Shown here: one piece after another, positions 35,508 through 48,040 of the stretch | Layout of the letters: each line of letters starts with the position of its first letter | Numbering within the stretch: the stretch's first letter is position 1 | Origin: Chelonoidis abingdonii | Lineage: Eukaryota; Chordata; Testudines; Testudinidae | NCBI RefSeq assembly: GCF_003597395.2 | Contig: NC_133771.1 | Span: 135,838,889-135,902,888, forward strand | Reading direction: 5' to 3' | Length of the DNA: 64,000 bases | Made by a program: the position numbers and the translations under genes | The notes under the pieces: generated by a model | What the model saw: the letters and a program-made list of their open reading frames with translations, nothing else | Told to the model about the DNA's origin: nothing | Database searches by the model: none

Positions 35508-35580
35508 CAGTGACTCAGTTAGCTCAAGTGATGGAGATCTGTGCTGTACATCAAAAGACAGCAAACCTTGGATAGTCATT
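35508..35580 (+). repeat. Possible tRNA-derived SINE head
   Basis: GTGACTCAGTTAGCTCAAGT followed by GAGATCTGTGCTGTACATCA resembles a tRNA-like A box region, but no clear B box follows. Confidence 0.25.
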
Positions 35581-37697
35581 CTGTCACACACATTATTAAA
35601 CTAGCATCTATCTCAGGAAAGCAATTATGATTAAAATTTTCTTTAAAATGTGGTCAAGGAATACTTAAAATCCTTAATGTTAATTTAAAGGTTTGAACCT
35701 CCATTTTGTTCATTTTTGACCAAGACTTTTTTCTAAAATGAGCTGAGACCATCTACTCCAGATGGACTTGATTCTGCCTCTTGCTGTAACTGTTCAGAGT
35801 TTAGATTTTCATAGAGATATACTTGCTTTAAACAAGACTTCCCTTCCATTTGAAAATCCAGAGGTTAAGGACATACACTTCAAAGAGTCCTGCATTCTAG
35901 GACAAGGTAACATCCCTGAGCTGCAACTTTTTCCCCTTAGTTTTGCACCCTACTATACTACACATTTTAGTTGTCTAAAATTTTACTTGACCAAGAAAAA
36001 AAAAGAATCTAGCTTGTGTCATGAAAGGATTTAGAAAAATAAAAGCTTCACCTCCAGTAAGGCAGATCTGAGACCTGATTTCATTCCGTTCCCAGCTACC
36101 TGATAAAAATCCACTTGTTTCCATGAACCCGTAGTTCAACATGGCATATATTTTCTTATTTTAAAAAAAGTGTCTAGAAATAAAGTAAAAATCACAAAAG
36201 CATTTGTCTGGAAGCAATCAAGGTGTGTAGGAGGAGGAGGCAGCAGTACAAGCAAGACGACAAAACTTGGAGAAAGAGAATTTTACTATTTATGCTGTAC
36301 TTAACCTAATGGGGAACAATTGTATTTGCCTCCAAGTAAACTTGGCAAAAGTGCATACTGAATAGCTCAGTCTAAAACTTTAGTATTATTCACAGTGTAT
36401 GAGGATGTTTATTGCCTTGTAAACTCAGAAGCTAAGCAAATGTATCCTGGCAAACTCAGTAGCGCTATATTGTTAGTGCAACAAAAGAAGAATTCTACTC
36501 TGCATACGTTTCATACATACGCTTCTTTTGAACCGCCTCCCAACCCAATAAAACCCCCTCAAATTAAGTAAAAAAGTAATATGTACAGTTTTATGCAAAC
36601 TTGAAGAAAGCCACTTATCACTTGTATAGGCAACTACTGGGATCACTACCTCTCCAGCTCTTACATGGATCCTTTCTTCAGTTTATTTCAGCTGAAAGAA
36701 AGGAGACAGAGAGTTTCTTTTGTTGATTTTGCCTTCTCTCCATATATCTTCTCCCTCCACTGCAGCTCTGTGTTGCTTCCCTCTCCTACCCATGGTGATT
36801 TGGCAGTGTCAAAAGGCAGACATAGAATAATTATGTACAACAGCTAATATGAGGCGGGGGAGAGGGGAGGAGAGAAGGGTAAACAAAAGCAGTCTTTCCC
36901 ATAAGGAGGGAAAAAAGATGTTATGGGGAATAAAGCTGTTTGGTGGGGTAGGGTAGGCAGGATGTTGACAAGGAGCTTTGATAGTGAGAGCAGCCTTTCT
37001 CCCCAAACTCAATCTCTGTCCATTTTTGGATATGAAAAAGTGCCAATCACTAACACCTAGTTTGCACATATGCTTTAAGTGAAAATCCTAAAGTTAGTAT
37101 GATTTTCAATTTCAGTCGATGGACTCAGTGATGCTAGTAAACATACTTTATGCAATATTCTCATTAATGACACTTGAGCATAATTACTGTTGCACATCAG
37201 CATACCAGCTGACTGGAGAATCCGTATGTACAAGTATGACCCACAAGAGAAAGTCTGAGGTCAATCGGTATTAAAATATAGTATTACACATAAATACAGG
37301 ATCCGGAAGCTTAAGCAATGACAGATCTATGAACAAGGCAGTTCCTGGAGATTAGTGACTGGATGAAAGAAGCAGATAGTTTGAGGTGCAGCTGATATCC
37401 ATTTACACAAAAGCTACCATTAACCCACCAGGAAATGCCATCCAACTTATTTGCCATTGTTACTACAAATGAGTGCAAGAAAAGGGCCAAGTTATACTCC
37501 AGATTAAAATAGTCATCACTGAAAGGGGAGCGGGGGAGGAGAAAGGGAGGGAATGGGTAGATCCTCTGTTTCCATTGAGAAGGTGGTGTTACTTTTTCCT
37601 GAGATTCTTGCTCTTATTTCTGGCCTTCAGAACAGTCATTGAGCAAAGCCTTTAATACGCAAGAGTAGTAGATGAGAAGTAAAGCACAGTCACTTGG
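35581..37697. other. Unassigned intronic sequence
   Basis: No repeat family recognised; short frames of 60-90 codons show no features. Confidence 0.5.
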
Positions 37698-37705
37698 TCC
37701 TAGAC

Positions 37706-38337
37706 CAGAGGTGGGCAAACTACAGCCCACAGGAACCATCGTGCCCAGCCCTTGAGCTCCTGGCCAGAGAGGCTAGTCAGCCCCCAGCCCTTCCCCGTCA
37801 CCCCCCGTCAGCCACTCTGCCACGTGGGCAGCACTCTGGGTGGCGGGACTGCGTGCTCCTGCGGAGCAGAGCGGCAGCATGTCTAGCTCCAGCTAGGCGC
37901 TGTGGCTGCCGGACGTGCTGCTCTGAGCAGCATGGTAAGGGGGCCAGGGGGTTGGATAAGGAGCAGGGGCAGGGGATCCCAGAGGGCAGTAAGGGGACAG
38001 GGGGCAGCTGGATGGGGCAGAGGTTGGGGGGCGGTCAGGGGGGTTGCATAAGTGTGGGAGTCCCGGGAGGCCTGTCAGGGGACAGGGGTGTGGATGGGGT
38101 CAGGGCAGTCAGGGAACTGGGAACGGGGGGGGGAGAATCCCAGGGGGCAGTTAGGGCGGGGCTCCTGGGGGGGGTAAGGGACAAGAAGCAGGGGGGTTGG
38201 ATGGGTCGGGAGTTCTGAAGGGGCAGATGGGGGTGGGATCCAGGCTGTTTGGGGAGAGATAGCCTTCCCTACCTGGCCCTCCACACAGTTTTGTAACCCT
38301 AATGTGGCCCTTGGGCCAAAAAGTTTGCCCACCCCTG
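37706..38337. mobile_element. hAT MITE (GGTGGGCAAACT type) with 8 bp duplication
   Basis: Left end CAGAGGTGGGCAAACTACAG; right end read inward CAGGGGTGGGCAAACTTTTT. Target duplications TCCTAGAC (37698-37705) and TCCTAGTC (38338-38345) differ by one base. The interior is GC-rich and made of irregular GGGG(C/T)AG(G/T) runs, which produce a chance 174-codon frame. Confidence 0.85.
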
Positions 38338-38345
38338 TCCTAGTC

Positions 38346-39105
38346 TGCTCCTTCTGTCGTCTGACAACAGATGTTCCCTGTATGAGGCTATGGTAGAATG
38401 ACGGAGGAGCTGTTGTAGGGCTGAAGGGGAGCACAGCATGCATAGCTCTTTCTCCCCTTCCTCTTGTGTTTATCCTGTGATTTCAACCTTGAACTACAGA
38501 CTGGCTGAGGCAGTGGAACAAGACAATACCTCAGCCAGGGTCACTAGAAGCTGTTACCTCAACAAATAGCAAAAAACAGGAGTCTCCACAGGAGGACAGT
38601 ACAAGAATTTTCAGGACTGGCTATCACCTGCCTGACAGGCAAGAAGCAATGTCCCACCTTTTTGCATAGCCAGCCAGCTCAAACCACTTAAATTTTGCAC
38701 TAAGTTTACAGAGTATCATTTACACACTACAAAGAGTTCACAGATTAGAAGTGCACATTGAAAGCACAAAAATCTATCAAATATCCTTGAATGAAAAGTT
38801 CTTGGAACCCTTGCATATTTAAAATACTGTGTTGAAGGCTATGAATAGAACATCTGAATATTTTTGTTTGTAAACGCTTGTGAGACTTTTCCCTGGGACT
38901 GATTCAGTCAACTGTGAAAATAAATTGAAAGAGCCATCCCCCAGTGACCTAATCAGGTTTTATTCAGGATAAATTCCAAGCCTCAATTCACCAGGCCAGC
39001 AGAGGCCAAGATTGCCACAGAGGCACTGTGCTTAACTTAACCCTTGGGACACAAGAAATTTACATCTCAACCAATCTCTCTCTTCTTTCTAAGATTTGGA
39101 GTTGA
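38346..39105. other. Unassigned intronic sequence
   Basis: Nothing recognised. Confidence 0.5.
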
Positions 39106-39146
39106 GTCATAGATAGGTCAGAAGGGATCATTGCAATCATCTAGTC
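39106..39146 (-). mobile_element. CR1 3' terminus, first part (interrupted)
   Basis: TCATAGATAGGTCAGAAGGG and CATCTAGTC form the extreme CR1 3' end on the minus strand. It continues at 39680 after a hAT insertion. Confidence 0.75.
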
Positions 39147-39679
39147 CAGGGGTCGGCAACCTTTCAGAAGCGGGGTGCCAAGTCTTCATTTATTCACTGT
39201 AATTTAAGGTTTTGCATGACAATAATACAGTTTAAATCTATATTATATAACTAAACTATTATTGTATGTAAAGTAAATAATAGTGCAGCGAGGTGAGTGA
39301 GGCTGGAGGCTGGTATCCCAAGCTGGCAGTGGACTGAGCAGGGATGGTGGCCAGTACCCCGGCTGGCAGGGGGCCGATGACCAAAACCCCAGAGCGGCTA
39401 CAGGCTGAGCGGGGCCGGAGGCCGGAACCCCAGACCATCAGCAGGCTGACTGAGCAGCTCAGCCCGCTGCCAGTCTGGGGTTCCGGCCACCAGCCCCTGC
39501 CAGCTGGAGTCCTGGCCATCGGTCCCGCTCAGCCCTCTGCCGGTCTCGGATTCCGTTCATCAAGGTCGGCAGCAGACTGAGCAGGGCCAGCGGCCAGGAC
39601 TCCAGCTGGCAGCAGAGTGTCACTATAAATCGGCTCGCATGCCGCCTTTGGCACGCATGCTGCAGGTTGCTGACCCCTG
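39147..39679. mobile_element. hAT MITE (GGTCGGCAACCT type) with 8 bp duplication
   Basis: Left end CAGGGGTCGGCAACCTTTCA; right end read inward CAGGGGTCAGCAACCTGCAG. Target duplications ATCTAGTC (39139-39146) and ATCTAATC (39680-39687) differ by one base. It sits inside a CR1 3' end. The GC-rich interior gives chance frames on both strands. Confidence 0.88.
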
Positions 39680-39805
39680 ATCTAATCTGACCTCCTGTAT
39701 ATAATACAGGCCACTGGAGTCCCTTTAATTAATTCCTGTCTGAATTAGAAACATTGCTTTTAGAAAAACATCCAATCTGGATTTAAATATTTCCAAGCCT
39801 CAAAG
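39680..39805 (-). mobile_element. CR1 3' UTR, second part
   Basis: It resumes ATCTAATCTGACCTCCTGTA, then ACAGGCCACTGGAGTCCCTT and TTAATTAATTCCTGTCTGAA, which is the 3' UTR of the CR1 begun at 39106. It is truncated before ORF2. Confidence 0.75.
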
Positions 39806-39807
39806 CA

Positions 39808-39925
39808 AAAATGTAAGGTGAAGCAGATTGTTTAGCATAAGTAATTAGTACATATTGTAAGGGACCATTCAAGACAAAATGGCCCATTAACACCTGGGAC
39901 CAGTACACCTAAAACTACACAGCAT
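39808..39925 (+). mobile_element. Penelope-like family 1, arm fragment
   Basis: GTGAAGCAGATTGTTTAGCA, then CACATATTGTAAGGGACCAT-like sequence and GGCCCATTAACACC. This is the inner half of the family 1 arm. Confidence 0.6.
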
Positions 39926-39945
39926 GTTAAAACAACGATCAAAAC

Positions 39946-40238
39946 TGAGGCCATATCTACACTACAAAATTAGGTTGATCTAACTCATGTTGGCATATAG
40001 ACAACACAGTTTTAGAATCACTTGTGAGCGTGCACACTTGGCTCCTTGGGTTGGCGGTCTACACTGACACTGCATTGACCTAATTACATCGAGGGTGACT
40101 CTACACCACTCAGCGAGGTGGCGTTACTAAACTGGTGTAGAGAAGGACTTAAATTGAGTCCTGCTGACGTAAGGGAAGACACTTCCACAGCTAGGTCAAT
40201 GCAATGCAGCTTATGTCGACCTAACCATGTAGTACAGA
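39946..40238. mobile_element. Short TIR element (MITE)
   Basis: The left end GAGGCCATATCTACACTACA is partly mirrored at the right (CCTCTGTACTACATGGTTAG). Inner motifs TTAGGTTGATCTAA and TTATGTCGACCTAACC are also inverted with respect to each other. Confidence 0.6.
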
Positions 40239-41485
40239 GGAGGCCCAAAAAGTGTGCTAATAAAATTTACAGATCTCACAAAGCTGGGAGGTGTAACCAA
40301 TATGGAGGAGGACCAGAACATCATACAAGAAGATCTGCATGACCTTTTAAACCGGAGTAACAGAAAGGGGATGAAATTTAATAATGAAAAGTGTCAGATC
40401 ATGCATTTAGAGACTAACAAGAATTTTTGTTATAAACTGGGGACTTATCAGTTGGAAGTGACAGAGGAGGAGAAAGACCTGGATGTACAGGTTGATCACA
40501 GGATGACTACAAGCCATCAGTGTGATGTGGCTATGAAAAAAGCTAATGGAGTCCTAGGATGCATCAGGTGAGGTATTTCCAGTAGAGACAGGGAAGTGTT
40601 CACGCCATTATACAAGGCACTGGTGACCTCATCTAGAATACTGTGTGCAACTCTGGTCTCCCATGTTTAAGAAAGATTAATTCAAACTGAAACAAGTGCA
40701 GAGAAGGGCTACTAGGATGATCCAAGGAACTGAGTATCCAGTATTGAGGTTTTCCAAGAGTTTGGCTAATTTAGCCTAACCAAAAGAAGGCTATGGGGAA
40801 ACATGATTGCTCTTTATAAATACATCAGAGGGATAAATACCAAGGAGAGAGAGGAGTTAAGGTAAATGCTAATGTGGACACAAGAACAAATGACTATAAA
40901 CTGAGCATCAATAAATTTAGGCTCAAAATTAAATGAAGGTTTCTAATCATCAGAAAACTGAAGTTCTGGAACAGCCTTCCAAGCGGAACAGTGAGGACAA
41001 AAACCTAACTGGCTTCAAGACTGACCTTGCTCAGTTTATGGAAGGGGTGGTATGATGGAATGGCCTATGATGGCATGTGGCCCACTGGCAACTGACAGTA
41101 GCAGAAATCCCTAACTGCTGAAGATGGGACTCTAGATGATTTCTTTTCCAGGTAGCTGCCTGGCAGGTCTAGGGACTAGGGACTAACTGATGGCCATATT
41201 TGTGGTCAGGAAGGAATTTTCCCCCAGGTCAGACTTGCAGAGACCCTGTGGGGTTTTCGCCTTCCTCTGCAGCACAGGACACAGATCACTTGCAGGTTTA
41301 AACTAGTGTAGATGGTTAATACTCTATAACTTGAAGTCTTTAAACTATGGTTTGAGGACTTCAGTAACTCAGACAGAGGTTAGGGGTCTATTTCAGGAGT
41401 AGGTGAGGTTCCGTGGCTGCAATGTGCAGGAGGTCAGACTAGATGATCACGATGGTGTCTTCTGACCTTGATGTCTATGAGTATG
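40239..41485 (+). mobile_element. CR1 LINE, RT C-terminus through 3' UTR
   Basis: The plus frame 40254-40571 gives IKFTDLTKLGGVTNMEEDQN, NRKGMKFNNEKCQIMHLE and CDVAMKKANGVLGCI, the RT thumb region of CR1. ORF2 C-terminal sequence and the 3' UTR follow to a terminus near CTTCTGACCTTGATGTCTAT. The frame is open for about 100 codons, then broken; a GTGAGG change and stops follow 40568. Confidence 0.9.
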
Positions 41486-42239
41486 GAAAAGCTAGCAGAA
41501 TAGTTAGACTTCTTTTGTAAGAGGGGTTTTGTGATATTTTGAGCATTACCAAAAGGCATCCGTACATGGGTCAGTAATTTTACTACAACACTTACAACAG
41601 AATCAGACAGCCACACATTAAGACAGTTTTTACAGGAGGAATCCTAATATGGATATGGAGTAATTAAGACCATGTACTTTAACTAAGAAAGGTAATGCTC
41701 ACAAAAAGGGCTGAATTTTACAGCCAAGCCTATGTAGTTTACCATGTTGGACACTGTGATCAGAAGACTTCGCCTTCTGTGAGTGAAAGGATGAGATACG
41801 GCATCCTCCTTACCCTGTCAGTCATTCTAGATCAGTGCTTTAAAATTAATTGGCAGGAACTGTCTTTGTGACAGACAATACCAGGAACAACTGCTCTAAC
41901 GACTGCTAACAAGAAACTAATAAGCACACAAAAAAAGAGCTGGGAACAAGATGACAGAACTATATGCAATAAAGACTTCGCATCCAGATATGCAGTAAAT
42001 AATTATTACAGCTCCCAAAACTGGAAGTGATATTTGACGCCACCTCAGAATATTAAGCCTTCTTGACGTTTATTTTAGTATCAGAGCATGTTTCAATGAT
42101 TGCAGAAGGTCAGTCAGATACAGGAAACAAGAAGCAGTTTTATAATATGAATCTTCGATTCAGGACAAGCATGTATTATGCAGGAGAGAAGAGGGGGAAA
42201 ATAAACCATATTGCAACACAAACAAATATGGTGATACCA
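41486..42239. other. Unassigned intronic sequence
   Basis: Nothing recognised. Confidence 0.5.
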
Positions 42240-42242
42240 CAG

Positions 42243-42890
42243 CCAGTGTTCCCTCTAATTTTTCCCACCCATATGCGGAATGAATTTTGTTATGTGCAGT
42301 GATATGACGCTGATGTGTCACATATCACCTCCATATTGGTGCACATAACAAAATTTATGTGGTGGGGGTGGGGCTGAGGGGTTCGGAGTGCGGGAGGGGG
42401 CTTAGGGCTGGGGCAGAGGGTTGGGTGCAGGGGGTGAGGGCTCTGCCTGGGGGTGCAGGTTCTGAGGTGGGGTCAGAGATGAGCAATTTGGGATGCAGGA
42501 GGGTGCTCTGGGTCTATGGCAGAGAGAGAGGACTCTTCCCTCCCGCCCCCCAGCCCTCTCTTCCTGCAGAAGCACTTGGGCTGGGGCTGCAGGATAAGCG
42601 CCTCCCCTCCCCCGGCACCTGAAGGTCTGGACCAGGGCTAGGTTCAGGGAGCAGTGCTCCAGCCGCGACAGGTCTGGGCCGGGCCTGGGTTTGGAGAGGG
42701 GTGCCCTGGCCGCAGCTGGGTCCAGGCTAGGGTAGAGGCGCTCCACTTGGCAAGTTGGGGGCCGGATGCGCTATGTTGGAGCTGGGGAAGGGGGCACCCA
42801 TCCCCCACCACAGCAGTTCCCCAGATGGGTTTCCTGAGTGCCTGCGTGACACTAAATAGGTTGCTGGTCTACTTTGACAGCTAGTTTCCT
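42243..42890. repeat. GC-rich dispersed element with internal hairpin
   Basis: It begins CCAGTGTTCCCTCTAATTTT, a start I associate with a common turtle repeat. A perfect 16 bp inverted pair (AATTTTGTTATGTGCA at 42283-42298; complement at 42340-42355) is followed by a G-rich tail of GGTGGGGGTGGGG type. No matching right terminus was found, and there is no coding signature in the 87-114 codon frames. Confidence 0.5.
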
Positions 42891-45181
42891 AGTTAATTGA
42901 TTAAGATGTGACTAAAGTAGGGCATTTCTTAAGAAACAAAACAAAACAGCAATTAGACACAGCAGCATTGGAAACTAATGTAGACAGGACCACAAACTGC
43001 CAACCCCGTTTTTATCACTGTTTCAGTAACCCCTTTGAGAGCAAGCTCTTCAGGACAGAAAGTCTATTATGATTTTACAGTGTTTAGCACAAGACTGGGG
43101 TTCTAGGCAATACAAATAATGATAGTCAAACCAGTACTAAAGACAATTTTGGCAGCCTTTTTACTGGAGTTTCCATCATTGCTAAACCAGTGTTCATAAT
43201 GGTGAGAAGTTTTCCCAAGAGAGTCCCTGCACTAGACAAGATCTTAGAAATTTCTAGGAAAATATACACTATTTCAGTTACTTGAAAATATTGACATGAT
43301 GAGTGTAAACCAACACAATGCTGTGTTCTTGCCTTTGCAAACAGCCTGAAACAAACCTAAGATGTATGAATCATCCCAGTCATCTCAATGGGTTAAGTGT
43401 AACCTCAATGATTTTTTTTTAAATTATGCTTTTGCTTTTACTTACACGTTTACTGTATAGAAACAATGCCTTTCAGGCCTTAATTGTTTTTAAACTCAGA
43501 AATACTAGGAACATCAAATCTGGTCTTACCTGGGTTTGCTCGAAAATTTTTGGAAGATCTTGGGGATGTTTTTGAGGCATAGCACATTACCTTAAGGTTT
43601 TAAAAGTTTGCAAAGGCTTTCTATATCATAGATATCAGTCACTGCAGGAGAGTCAAGCATTAAAATAAAAACAATTTGAAGAGTCTAAACATCCATTCCC
43701 TTCAGTTGCTCACTTTTGACTTTCTTGGCTCTTGTGTTACCACTAATTCTCCAGTCAAGAGTCTTGCAGCCTAGAAAGGATCTGAATTTCTGATGCTAGG
43801 CTGCCACAAAAAAGAAGAAGTTTCAGATGTGTTTTTCCGCCCCCACTCTGCTGTAATGAGCACACACCCAAGTTTCTCTTCCACCCTCCCAAACAACCCA
43901 TATGCACATCACCTTTAAATGTGAAATCTGAAGATGACACTGTAAACATCACTTAGCTATTTCAATGCTGATCACTTTTAGTAGAAATTTATTAGCTAGA
44001 TGTTTATCTCACAATCCTCAAGTGGCAAAAGACCCAAATGTCCCCTATCCAGTTGCCAAAACATCCACCTTCACCCCAACTACTTTCTATGATGTAAGTA
44101 ACAAATTTTAAAACTGAAAACTCGTGGGCAACATAGGAAATTAAATTTAATATCAGAACAAGGGGGCTACTGTATTTGAATTCTCATTTAAAAAAGGAAA
44201 TTTTAATGAATTAACAATTACGAATGTCTTGCCTGCCACCACTACCTAAAGTCTTTGGCTCTGAACTACAGTCTGGCATAGGGCATTAACTCACATGGTA
44301 CTGTATACCATGGACCTAAGTAATAACTACCATCTTTTCCAAAGGGGGTTTTGTGGCAGGAGGCAGAGTATTTCTGTATATATCCAACAGGAAGAAAAAT
44401 GGTTCAACAAGTAATCAGTCCTTTTTGACACTGATTTATCATTTTTAAGAGGTATTAAGAATAGTTCTGAAGAATCTGGTAAATGATAGAACCATTCCAA
44501 AGATTTCACAAAGGGTCTTTTTTGTATGTGTTACAATTATTATTTTGTCATTTAGCTGTCATATGCAGAAAACTTCAAAAGAAAGCCAATGCTGAACTGA
44601 TGGAACTAAAAAGAACATTTCCTAATTAAAACTTCAAAAAAGTATCAACTAGTGTATTAAGTATGGGTAATAACTGCTCCACAAATTAAATCAGTTGCCA
44701 ATTTGTTAAAATTAATCACACAGTAAAAACTGCATCTCAATGGGATTTTCATGGCAAAGTGACAGCCTAAAAAACCTAACAGTCTTCTCAGAACACAAGT
44801 ATGAAAAATTCAAGAACAATAAAATGAGAGCCATACTTCAGAAGTTGCTCAGCTTATACAATGCAACGTTATAGAATAGCATCTGGCAAAATCTAGGAGC
44901 TGGCACATAGTAAAAAACTGAGCAAATTTACTGATTATGAAGGATGCTGAGTAGACAGCCATGAATACTAAAATGGTCCACTTCTTGACAGAACAGATAT
45001 AATGGTAGAACCAATAACACAGGCTCTCTTGCACTGCCTGGCCAATGTGCCTCAACACTAATCAGATGAAATCGTTGCTAGCCAATGAAAAGATAATTCA
45101 CCCCGAGATTAACTCTCATTGTCCTTTCTGTCGAGTCTGCTAGTTGTAGTAGAGGTTTTGTGATCCAGATATTTACTAATA
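42891..45181. other. Mostly unassigned intron
   Basis: Contains the L2-like tail at 43000-43130, described separately; otherwise nothing recognised. Confidence 0.5.
43000..43130 (+). repeat. L2-like LINE 3' tail
   Basis: GAGAGCAAGCTCTTCAGGAC followed by TTTACAGTGTTTAGCACAAG, GGGGTTCTAGGCAATACAAA and TAATGATA follows the layout of L2-type 3' ends (AAGCTC..GGGCAGGGAC, TACAGCGCCTAGCACAATGG). Old and short. Confidence 0.5.
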
Positions 45182-45496
45182 CACCTCCACCCCAATATAA
45201 CATGACCCGATATAACACGAATTTGGATATAATGCAGTAAAGCAGCAAGGAGCCCCGGGCCCTTTAAAGCGCCACCCCAGCTCCACTGCCAGAGTTCTGG
45301 CAATGATTTTAAGGGTCTGGGGCTCCCTGCAGCAGCTGGAGCACTGCGCCCTTTAAATCACCTCCGGGAAAGCCGGTCCAGTCTGGCACAGCATACCAGC
45401 TCTTGCCGGTACACCGTACCTACTTACTTTCACCTCTGGTTTCACCTATAACACGGTGAGATTTTTTGGCTCTCATGTTATATCAGGGTAAAGGTG
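45182..45496. mobile_element. TA-flanked TIR element
   Basis: Left end CACCTCCACCCCAATATAAC; right end read inward CACCTTTACCCTGATATAAC. Both are bordered by TA (45180-45181 and 45497-45498). The same family is at 57081-57265. The TA duplication suggests Tc1/mariner or pogo ancestry. No transposase. Confidence 0.75.
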
Positions 45497-45527
45497 TAGT
45501 TGGACAGAGATCTTTGATCACTTAGGC

Positions 45528-45654
45528 CAATAGGTTTCAATTTTTTCATTTACAGACCCCTAAAAAATTTCTAATAGGTGTGCAGACCCCTTTGGAAATC
45601 TTAGACGGTCTGCAGACCCCCAGTGGTTCATGGATCACAGGCTGAAAACCACTG
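45528..45654. mobile_element. Short hAT-like MITE
   Basis: Left end CAATAGGTTTCAATTTTTTC; right end read inward CAGTGGTTTTCAGCCTGTGA. The interior has three CAGACCCC copies. No clear 8 bp duplication. Confidence 0.55.
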
Positions 45655-47034
45655 ATTTATGCCAACACACCATCAGATGGCAACAACTTGATGCCAAATC
45701 AAACTGGTTAATAAGTAGTAAAATTTCCATCACTTTACCAAGGCATTAAAGCAGCCAGTCTCAATGTGCATTATTAAGTGTTAAGATGATTGGAAAAATC
45801 TAAACAGAAGCAAAGAATCAAAAACTGGCCACCACTCCATTAACAATCCTTGTAGTTCAAGCATCATGCTGAAAGTGTACTTACTGCCTGCTCTTAAACA
45901 AACAGGACTAAGAGATCACAACAGTTTATTTTAGTAGCCAAAAATAATCAGTACAACTGAAATTATTTTCAAGTGGCTAAATATAAGGAACCTCATACAA
46001 TGAGGAAATAGATATTTTTTGATCAAGTCATCTGTCTGAGGATTCATACGTAACACCATTTGTTACCTGGGATTATCTGAACCCAAAGCTATGCTAGCTA
46101 ATCTCTGTTTTTCAGGTGGTGTCAGAAAATAAATTAGTGGGGGACACAGCACCTCTATCTGATTTGTACACACAAGAGTGCTTCCACTCAAAAATCCTTG
46201 TTTTCACTGGAGTACAAAATCACACATCAAAACTAGCAATATAGAAGCAGCCCAAATATAGTTACCTAAAATTTGAGGTGGTGCCAAGTGATTAAGCAGC
46301 AGGGTTCCGGTGGCCAGACTTTCTCCCAGCCACTGGGGAGTTTGACGCCAGCCTCCTAGTTCATAGAAAATCCAAACTTCTCCAAAGTACACTCTCTAAC
46401 TAAACTCTTTATAGGTTCTCTCTGGACCAAGCACTTAACTCATAACAGCCTCTAATTACAATCTCCCTAGTAACACCAAATAATTCATCATTCTACTTAT
46501 CAAAGCAACTTCAGCAAGAAACTTACAAACACAGGTAGCCAGACCACAGTCAGCTATTCCCACTCCCTTTCCCCCACCCCCCATGAGCCTATCCTTTCAC
46601 TTTATCTATCTTAGTTAGTAACACCGCAATTGTGCAGATGTTTTTGTTCTATCTACCTAAACCAAGGCCAGAATTTTCCTGACTCTGTGTTGTCCTCACT
46701 TCCAGCTTGGTGGCTAGGTGCACAACATGCCCATGGTTATGTCAAGTCCAGTTCTCACATAACATGTTAGCTTTGTACCATTCCTTTGTATAACCTGTCC
46801 ACAACTGAATCCTTTGTATTTCAAGCACCTCTGGTACATGGTGCAACAGGGAATCAAGAATCTATGAAATTTCTTGCCAATGCCTGCCCCCCATGCATAC
46901 TGTAGGGAGGTTTTTGCTCATTTTTTTCAAGTTACATGAAGGTGTTTGTGCAAAAGTGTATCAAAATATTACAAGAAAAATTAGTCACGCAGAACGACCA
47001 TGTTTTGATAAAAGTGTACATTGAGTAGTAGAGT
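45655..47034. other. Unassigned intronic sequence
   Basis: No feature that I can support. Confidence 0.5.
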
Positions 47035-47921
47035 TTCTGGATGCAGGTAGTTCTTAAATTCATTGGAAAACATAATCCCAACTATACATATACAATGAGA
47101 GAGTCTAAATTAGCTGTTACAATCCAAGAAAGAGATCTTAGAGTCACTGTGGAGAGTTCTCTGAAATCATCCAGTCAACATGCAGCAGCAGTCAAAAAAG
47201 CAAACAGAATGCTGGGAATCATCGAGAAAGGGACAGATAATAAGACAGAAAATATCATATTGCCTCTGTATAAATCCATGGTACACCCACATCTTGAATA
47301 CTGCATGCAGAGGTGATCGCCCCATCTCAAAAAAGATATACTGGAATTGGAAAAGGCTCAGAAAGAGTAACAAAAATTATCCACAGTATAGAACGGCGTC
47401 CATATGAGGAGAGATTAAGAAGACTGGGACTTTTCAGCTTGGAAAAGAGATGACTAAGGGAGGATATGATAAAGGTCTATAAATCACGGGTTGTACAGAG
47501 AAAGTAAATAAGGAAGTGTTATTAATTTCATTTGGTGGCCTCCTGTTCTTGTATTATGTGAAGGAATAAATAGGTAGCAGGTTTAAAACAAACAAAGTAT
47601 TTTTTCCACACAATGCACTGTCAACCTCTGGAACTCCATGCCAGAGGGTGTTGTGAAGGCAAATACTATTACAGGGTTCAAAACAGAGCTAGATAGATTC
47701 ATGGAAGATAGCCACCGATGGACCTACTAGCCAGGATGCGCAGGAATGATGTCCCTAGCCTCTGTTTGCCAGAAGCTGGGATTGCATGACACAGCATGGA
47801 TCACTTGATGACAACCTGTCGGTTCATTCCCTTTGGGGCACCTGCCATTGGCCACTGTCAGAGGACAGGATACTAGGCTTGATGGACCTTTGGTCCGAAC
47901 CAGTATGGCTATTCTTATGTT
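47035..47921 (+). mobile_element. CR1 LINE, ORF2 C-terminus through 3' UTR
   Basis: The plus frame 47041-47316 reads TMRESKLAVTIQERDLRVTV, AAAVKKANRMLGII and YKSMVHPHLEYCMQ, CR1 ORF2 thumb region. Sequence then runs through ERRPYEERLRRLGLFSLEKR-like pieces to a 3' UTR with GGACCTTTGGTCCGAACCAG, ending near 47921. Confidence 0.9.
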
Positions 47922-47924
47922 AAA

Positions 47925-48040
47925 AGTCTCCTGGGATGGAAATTCCATAACTTCCCTAGGCAATTTATTCCATTGCTTAACTACTCTGACAGTTAAGAAG
48001 TTTTTCCTAATGTCCAACCTAAATCTTTAACTGAGAATAC
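47925..48040 (-). mobile_element. CR1 LINE, short internal ORF2 piece (antisense)
   Basis: The minus strand reads [20 protein letters not shown] and REVMEFPSQETFNI, part of CR1 ORF2, without its 3' UTR. It abuts the 3' end of the plus-strand CR1 of another subfamily. Confidence 0.75.

Noticed and set aside
37694..38218. 174-codon plus-strand frame rich in Gly
   Set aside because: It starts just before and runs through a hAT MITE with clear ends and target duplication; irregular G-rich repeats explain it.
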